Source: Megalonaias nervosa
Lineage: Eukaryota; Mollusca; Bivalvia; Unionida; Unionidae
Direction of reading: 5' to 3'
NCBI GenBank assembly: GCA_016617855.1
Contig: JAECUM010006801.1
Coordinates: 39,900-103,899 of the forward strand
Length of the DNA: 64,000 nt
The position numbers and the translations under genes are program-made. The first letter of the stretch is position 1, and each line of letters begins with the position of its first letter. The notes beneath the pieces are model-generated. The model did no database searches, was not told the DNA's origin, and saw nothing but the letters and a program-made list of their open reading frames with translations. Of the stretch, positions 58,725 through 64,000 are shown one piece after another.

Positions 58725-60650
58725 CGCATGGACTACATTACGTAGTTTCCTGGTATTTTCAGTATGGCGCAAGATGTGATTCTTTAAGAAAATTAATTTC
58801 CTGGCTACTGTAGGTTCAAGCAAAGCAGATCATTCTCAGCTTTTTCCGTCAATAAACCTCAAGTCAATCGAACATTGTCGCTTATGTATGCGACACAAAA
58901 CTATACCTCGGATGTATGTCTGTAATTTACAGAAGAAGCATACATATTGTTCGCCGGAAATGCCTTCGCAACAAGGAAGCTGCAATGTATTCGGACCACT
59001 TATGCTATTTCCACCATTGGGATGACCATAGGATTGACCAAGAAGTTAGGAATGGATCAAATCAGATCTATCTATTGTTAGCAAATGATTGTTAGTTTCG
59101 TTTAAGAGCATGAGTTTTGCTTTAAAAATTCTGCTTTCTACGTTTCCGCCAAACACACTTAACATCCCTACTATGTATGAACAGGAAGCGAAATGGGAAC
59201 ATGATATCATCGATATTAATAGATGTTTTGTCGTATGCACTGCTTTTTCACTTCGTGATTATACTTCTGCTAGTATAACATGTTTGTCTCGCGTCTACGT
59301 GCGAAAGACAGTCAATGAGTGTCGGGCACTTATTTTATTTTATCTGATGTGACTGTACACCATTCTGCTATTTATCAGACAAATATTAGGACAGACAAGA
59401 CAAACAGTTTAAAAAGAATGTTTCATTAATTTCTGGAATAAGACTTGCAAGAAATAATGCCAAAAATACTTTCCTTCTGCAATACTCGGCAGTAAGTAGA
59501 GTTCTAATTAGTACTACCAGCATCACAGAAGTTGAACGAGACCTGTCCTATTGGTTTTAATAAACATAAGATTCTGATTATATTTGATAAACAGCGTAAC
59601 TTGCAGTATTTCAATACTGTCAGTTATATGATACCTTTTAAGCTAGTTTCTAGTTTCTAATGCACATCTCACATGCTATGAATTTGACTAGTCACATGCA
59701 GTTCAAAGCCGAATATTCTTTGCAAGTATGTTAGTCAATGTTAGGCTGTGTGCCCATCTATACATTATCCTAAATACAGTTACGACCGAGATTTGCAACT
59801 TTCAAACCATTATCAGGAAATGGCATGGATGTTACATTAAAATCTGAAAGGCATGTGCTGATATTTCTAGTATTTTTGAACCCTGTAATCATGCTGTAGT
59901 ATCTCCGAATTGTAAATGAATGACGCTGCAAACAAAAAATGCTCTTGCTGTTGATTAGAACAGAGGAATATATCAACATTAGACAGAAAAAGTTGCTGCA
60001 TGATGCATTTTTATTTTTGATTACAGTATAAGTGGTGATTATTCTACATAGGAGTTCTTCAAAAGCCAAGAAAAGGCAGTTCATTTTAATTTATTAAGGA
60101 CTGACATTTATTTGCCACTATTATTTCTTTATGTGTTGCCAACTTTTGAAGGTTAGCAGAAGTTGGTAAACTCGTCAAAAGCATGAAAACTTATAGGTCA
60201 ATGGTTGCATTAAGTGCCGTACCTTTTGGTCAATGCTTGCATCAATTGATGTGGCTGATAATCATACAAACTGTCCAGTGAGCTTATGTTGAATGTATGG
60301 GTAATGTGTCGGCAGGAGGCGGTCATCGCGCAGAACAAATTACACACTGGCATCTTAATTGAGCTGTTTTGTTCATGGTCAATTTTTGAATTATAGGTTA
60401 ACTTATATGGTGCCGTACTGTAATGTTCTACAAGCAGTGCTGTATGGTAATACAGACTTTCCCACTGCTGAATCAGCAGCTTAGAGAACTGAGATAAGGG
60501 GGAGAGATAGATTGCTAGATACAGGTATGACAAGCAGGTCAGATTATAATATATATGCTGCATAATAAACATGTGTTTGTAGAAACTGGTCTTTTCCTCT
60601 CTCATTACAAAACCCAAACATTACACTTACCAATCTGTATTTTAGTGACT
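57127..60650. other. No gene recognised; microsatellites only
   Basis: Contains (GA)18 at 57810-57845, C12 at about 58518-58529 and (TG)18 at 58687-58722. Frames of up to 135 codons exist (60210-60617, minus), but none shows a domain or convincing splice pair. Weak acceptor-like sites lie at about 58934 (plus) and 59926 (minus). Confidence 0.45.
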
Positions 60651-60654
60651 TATT

Positions 60655-60805
60655 GTTAGTCACTTGGATAGAATTAATGGAACCCTACATATTTGTATTT
60701 TATGGACTAGCTGCTCGTCATTTGGGTAAAATTAATGGCACCCTCCATATTTTTTTGTATCTTACGGTCTTACTGTTCGTCATTTGGGTCAGTATTGTTG
60801 TTTTC
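60655..60805 (+). repeat. ~61-bp tandem repeat, about 2.5 copies
   Basis: 'gtcacttggatagaattaat' / 'gtcatttgggtaaaattaat' and 'ggaaccctacatattt' / 'ggcaccctccatattt' recur at about 60657, 60717 and 60778. Confidence 0.75.
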
Positions 60806-61119
60806 ACACTGTCAATATTCAATACCGAACATATGGTATAAAAATAAAGATTATATAGAGATGAAGATTTACCAGAGGTACAAGATATACCAGAGGTACT
60901 AGCAAACTGAGAACAAGTTAATTTATAGTTTTAAATCCATAAATTGCAAATTAGCCTCACTAATCTTTGCACTACCTTATCTTAATGTGTTTTACATACT
61001 TGGTATGGTACAATGCATGGTTTGATGGTTGTGGAGTACATATTTCAAATCAGGAATCAAATTGTACTCTACTGATACTATTACTTTCAGCTCAGAAGAC
61101 TGTACTGATGTATTCTCAT

Positions 61120-61905
61120 TATTTATGCTGAACATTAACTCAATTGGCCTTGTATTTACCAATGAATATTTACTCCGTTTGCCTTGTATTTATCAATGAA
61201 CATTTACTCCATTTGCCTTGTATTTATCAATGAACATTCACTCAGTTGGCCTTGTATTTGTCAATGAACATTGTCTCAATTGGCCTTATATTTATGAATG
61301 AACATTTACTCACTTTGCCTTGTATTTATCAACAAACATTCAGCTCACTTGGACTTGCATTTATCAACGAACATTTACTCACCTGGACTTGTATTTGTCA
61401 ATGAACATTTACTTACTTGGCCTATTATTTGTCAATGAACATTTACTCACTTGGCCATGTATTTATCAATGAACATTTAATCACTTGGCTTTGTATTTAT
61501 CAATGAACATTTACTCTCTGGGCCTTGTATTTATCAACAAACGTTCAACTCACTTGGCCTTGCATTTGTCAACGAACATTTACTCACCTGGCCTTGTATT
61601 TATCAATGATCATTTACTGAGTTAGACATGTATTTTACAGTGAGCATTTACTCGCTTGGCCTTGTTTTTATCAATGAACATTTACTCACTTGGCCTTCTA
61701 TTTATTAATGAACATTCACTCATTTGGCCTAAAATTTATCAATGAGCTTTTACTCAATTTGACGTGTATTTCTCAATGAACATTTACCTACTTGACCTTG
61801 TATTTATCAGTGAGTATTTACTCACTTGGCCTTGTATTTATCAATGAGTATTTACTCAATAGGACATGTATATATTATGAACATTCACTCACTTGGCCTT
61901 GTACT
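61120..61905 (+). repeat. 34-bp minisatellite, about 22 copies
   Basis: The unit 'cttggccttgtatttatcaa' plus 'tgaacatttactca' recurs throughout, moderately diverged. It ends just before the open frame at 61893. Confidence 0.95.
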
Positions 61906-62018
61906 TATTGAAATTCAAGAAGAACTCGAGTATCATTATTTCGACGCGATTATTACTGAGGTACATTGATTGTACCATCAATTATTACATTGATTGTATC
62001 ATCAATTCTTCTTTGCAG

Positions 62019-62367
62019 GACATTACATCAGAAAAGATTATTTACCGCAAAAGGACGATAATGTTATATGAAATGAAAAAACATATTAGTACTGTTATAT
62101 TTTGGCTGAATAATACAGGCAATTACAGCGTTCAATTATATAAAGATAATAACAAAACGACTGTATCTTGCAATAACTGTGAAACTTCCATTGCAAATTA
62201 CCATGCAACTGTGTGATCTACTATAAAGGAATTTCTCTTACCTGCGTGATCCAATCAGCAAATATAATTGTATCCAACTACACCGCTTCCACGGACCGGT
62301 ACGGTATTACTTTGAACAAAACATCTCTGAATAGTAGATGCAGTGCTGCCATTGCTCAGCAGGAATA
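62019..62367 (+). pseudogene. Possible broken exon of an extracellular glycoprotein
   Basis: A good acceptor, TTCTTCTTTGCAG, ends at 62018. The frame then reads 65 codons to a TGA at 62214, with NNTGNYSVQLYKDNNKTTVS and two Cys. A second frame (62183-62368) takes over with YYKGISLTCVIQSANIIVSN, NYT and NKT sequons and two more Cys, ending TAA. Five N-glycosylation sequons in ~110 codons and 'ISLTC' suggest an Ig-like or other extracellular domain split by a frameshift. It is in phase 0, so it does not fit between the carbonic-anhydrase-like exons. It could equally be chance in AT-rich DNA. Confidence 0.25.
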
Positions 62368-62454
62368 AATCAAGAAAGTTGAAAAATTCCGGTTGTTCTA
62401 CAACCTGGCAGAGGAAACAGTTTCGATCTGTATGTTACTCTATTAATTTACAGT

Positions 62455-62781
62455 TTGTGTAACGGGTACGTTTTTCGACCATTACAACATATCGTTTTGC
62501 GTATAGCTGCTAACGACAGTCCAATAAGGAAGTACTCATCACTCAACGAAAACAACAACTCTAATGAAGAACACACTCTAGCGTCCTTTAATAATCAAAA
62601 CTGCCTAACCCAAACAATGAAACTGAACTTTTATCATTTTATACATTTTTTGAAGCAAACTGGAAAACTATCAATGCAAAGGAATTGCGCAATTAAAAAA
62701 TCTACATTCCTCTCTATTGTCCTTCTTTTGAATTATTTGTTTATCAAATTAATAAAAATAATTTCCATGTATTATTTCTAA
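62455..62781 (+). other. 108-codon frame, unsupported
   Basis: A frame opens after an acceptor-like 'ctattaatttacag' (ending 62453), with an Asn/Glu-rich middle and a hydrophobic end, and stops at 62779. An alternative last exon for the fragment at 62 kb is conceivable. Nothing in the peptide is recognisable. Confidence 0.15.
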
Positions 62782-63059
62782 AATCTGATATTATAAATTG
62801 TTACAATCTTAAAAAGTTTTGTAAAATAATTGTGCTAAGTGGCATAATTGGACATAAATTCTGAAATGGAACATATGTAAAAGAAAGCATTGGATTCACC
62901 ATTTGAATACTGTTTAACATATCGAAAAAGGTTTAATTGAAAAAACTTGTATCATCTTCATTAATAAATTCAAAATATTTAATCACTCATACATTTTAAT
63001 TTCAACTGTTCTACGTTTACCACATGAGTTTTACTCGGCACTATGTCGCCAGAATTGTA

Positions 63060-63265
63060 GTGATGTGCCGTTAAAGAATATACTTACATTGTGCAATGCC
63101 GTTAAAACCAATACTTACAAACATAGATATGCATTGTGTAGTGCTGATAAAACCTATACTTACATATATACACATTGTGTCCCTATATTTACATAGATAT
63201 ACATTGCGTACTGCCGTTAAAGCATATACTTACATATATAAATAAAGACTGTATACTGCGAGTAC
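63060..63265 (+). repeat. ~60-bp tandem repeat, 3-4 copies
   Basis: 'atacttacatatata...cattgtgta.tgccgttaaaacc' recurs with deletions. The start is near 63062 and the end near 63250. Confidence 0.75.
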
Positions 63266-63547
63266 TGAGATATGGCATAGCCAAGCGAAATTGGCGTTAG
63301 TTTAAGTACATATGTATGTAAGTACTGTTGAATTAAACACGATTATTGCTGCACAAGAAGGATGATTTATTTTTTCGTCTGGTCTTTACAATTAATTTAA
63401 ACTATTTGTGTTGTGTAATTTGAAATAATTTTCAAATGTACATAAATAAATATACAAGTAACTTACATATTTTGTGAAAAAAAGTTATTACATTGATTAT
63501 GAGTTTCCGTATTTATCTTAAATAAAAGGCCCCTGTTTCCCTTTCAG

Positions 63548-63577
63548 GTTTTCACTGGGGATACCACGGTGTCTCGG
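63548..63577 (+). CDS. Exon 2 (30 nt) of a secreted alpha-carbonic anhydrase-like gene
   Basis: The acceptor CCCTGTTTCCCTTTCAG| and donor TCGG|GTAAGT are both near-consensus and delimit exactly 30 nt. Read in phase 1 after the A left by exon 1, it gives S-FHWGYHGVSG and leaves a G for the next codon. HW-x-Y-x-G at the N-terminus, normally followed by GP-x-x-W, is the conserved opening of alpha-carbonic anhydrases; the other two phases give no known motif. Phase 1 at both ends matches exon 1. The zinc-binding histidines and proton shuttle would lie in later exons to the right of the window. The short length makes chance possible, but splice sites, phase and motif agree. Confidence 0.6.
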
Positions 63578-64000
63578 GTAAGTTATGCATGTACATTATA
63601 AATTTAATTCAATTCTTACTTTTATTTGCTCAGGAAGATAATGTTTCATAAATCTTTGATAATAACAACTTGGCAATATATACACTGTCAAACACGATTC
63701 AGTGTGCATTCTAAAATATTCCATTGTTTTGGGAACAATTTTCGAGTTTATATATGGAAACATTTCACGTTTTAGTGGACACATTAGGTTGTCACAAGGA
63801 TGGCGAAGCCACTTTGTAGCATCATTTGTTTTTGATTGTATAGGGGTTGGAGAGTGCAATCTAGGCTATGGGTTTCTTAACCCGCCCACACGGGCTTGAA
63901 TCTCCATAGAGTACGTATTAAAAGCTCACTAATCTTTATGATTATATTATTTATTCGTATTTTAAAATTATGTGAATGGCAAGGTACCTCCCGCTGTATT
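63578..64000. other. No further exon seen before the window edge
   Basis: Presumed start of intron 2. The frames at 63596-63899 lack a carbonic anhydrase motif. 'gattgtatag' at about 63834-63843 is a weak acceptor, but the following codons do not read as GP-x-x-W. Confidence 0.4.

Larger units (their letters stand above)
44073..63547 (+). other. Predicted intron 1 of the carbonic-anhydrase-like gene (19.5 kb)
   Basis: It starts GTAAGT at 44073 and ends in a pyrimidine-rich acceptor, CCCCTGTTTCCCTTTCAG, at 63547. Phase 1 on both sides. It contains SINE-B, R3, LINE and many minisatellite copies, and I found no better phase-1 exon within it. The pairing of these two exons is inferred from phase and peptide; nothing in the DNA proves that they are spliced together. 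Confidence 0.5.

Noticed and set aside
59770..59925. Minus-strand terminal exon after an excellent acceptor (gcattttttgtttgcag)
   Set aside because: The 51-codon peptide matches nothing I know, and no upstream exon could be found; a single good acceptor is not enough.
60210..60617. 135-codon minus-strand open frame
   Set aside because: No recognisable domain, no supporting splice or promoter signals, AT-rich composition; kept only as a note.

Overview
This is a eukaryotic, almost certainly invertebrate, genomic window. It is AT-rich and packed with microsatellites, minisatellites and decayed transposons, and it has no dense gene array, operon, rRNA or functional tRNA gene. Several repeats point to a mollusc, probably a bivalve-like animal. 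These are a tRNA-headed SINE ending in a 'ggcgttaaac' plus (AAC)n tail, a degenerate ~190-bp tandem family carrying 'gtcacagtgacct', long Ty3-type LTRs, and (TG)n(GA)n compound microsatellites. The species assignment is inference from remembered mollusc repeats, not a database match.

Layout. 1-2.3 kb: a purine-rich stretch, ~118-bp tandem repeats, a duplicated segment and a near-perfect hairpin. 2.34-7.99 kb: a Ty3/gypsy retrotransposon with broken gag and pol and no zinc knuckle, protease or integrase. Its 5' LTR carries a 781-nt GT...AG-bounded segment that the 3' LTR lacks. 8.6-25.4 kb: a patchwork of diverged duplicated blocks, some inverted and some permuted. Cut into it are a foldback-type element with a 6-bp target duplication, a 648-bp TIR element with a 3-bp duplication, and several SINEs. 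26.5-28.4 kb: a second LTR of the same kind as the first, on the minus strand, beside a proline-type primer site. 29.8-40.3 kb: long degenerate tandem arrays, a 28-bp minisatellite, a LINE tail and a solo LTR. 41.8-43.0 kb: a SINE split by another solo LTR.

The best host gene candidate starts at 43.9 kb: a TATA box, an initiator, a signal-peptide first exon and a consensus splice donor. At 63.5 kb there is a 30-nt exon with consensus splice sites in the matching phase. Joined, the two read ...AES-FHWGYHGVSG, the classic start of a secreted or GPI-linked alpha-carbonic anhydrase. If this is right, the intervening 19.5 kb is intron 1 and the gene runs off the right edge. That intron holds a decayed LINE, a second LINE fragment with a 12-bp target duplication, two SINE/repeat copies, about eight minisatellite arrays, and a possible broken extracellular-domain exon near 62.1 kb.

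Nothing seen forms a multigene system. The strongest leads are the candidate carbonic anhydrase gene, the intron-like segment inside the long LTR, and the insertion histories that can be read from target duplications and empty sister sites. All percent-identity statements are by eye.
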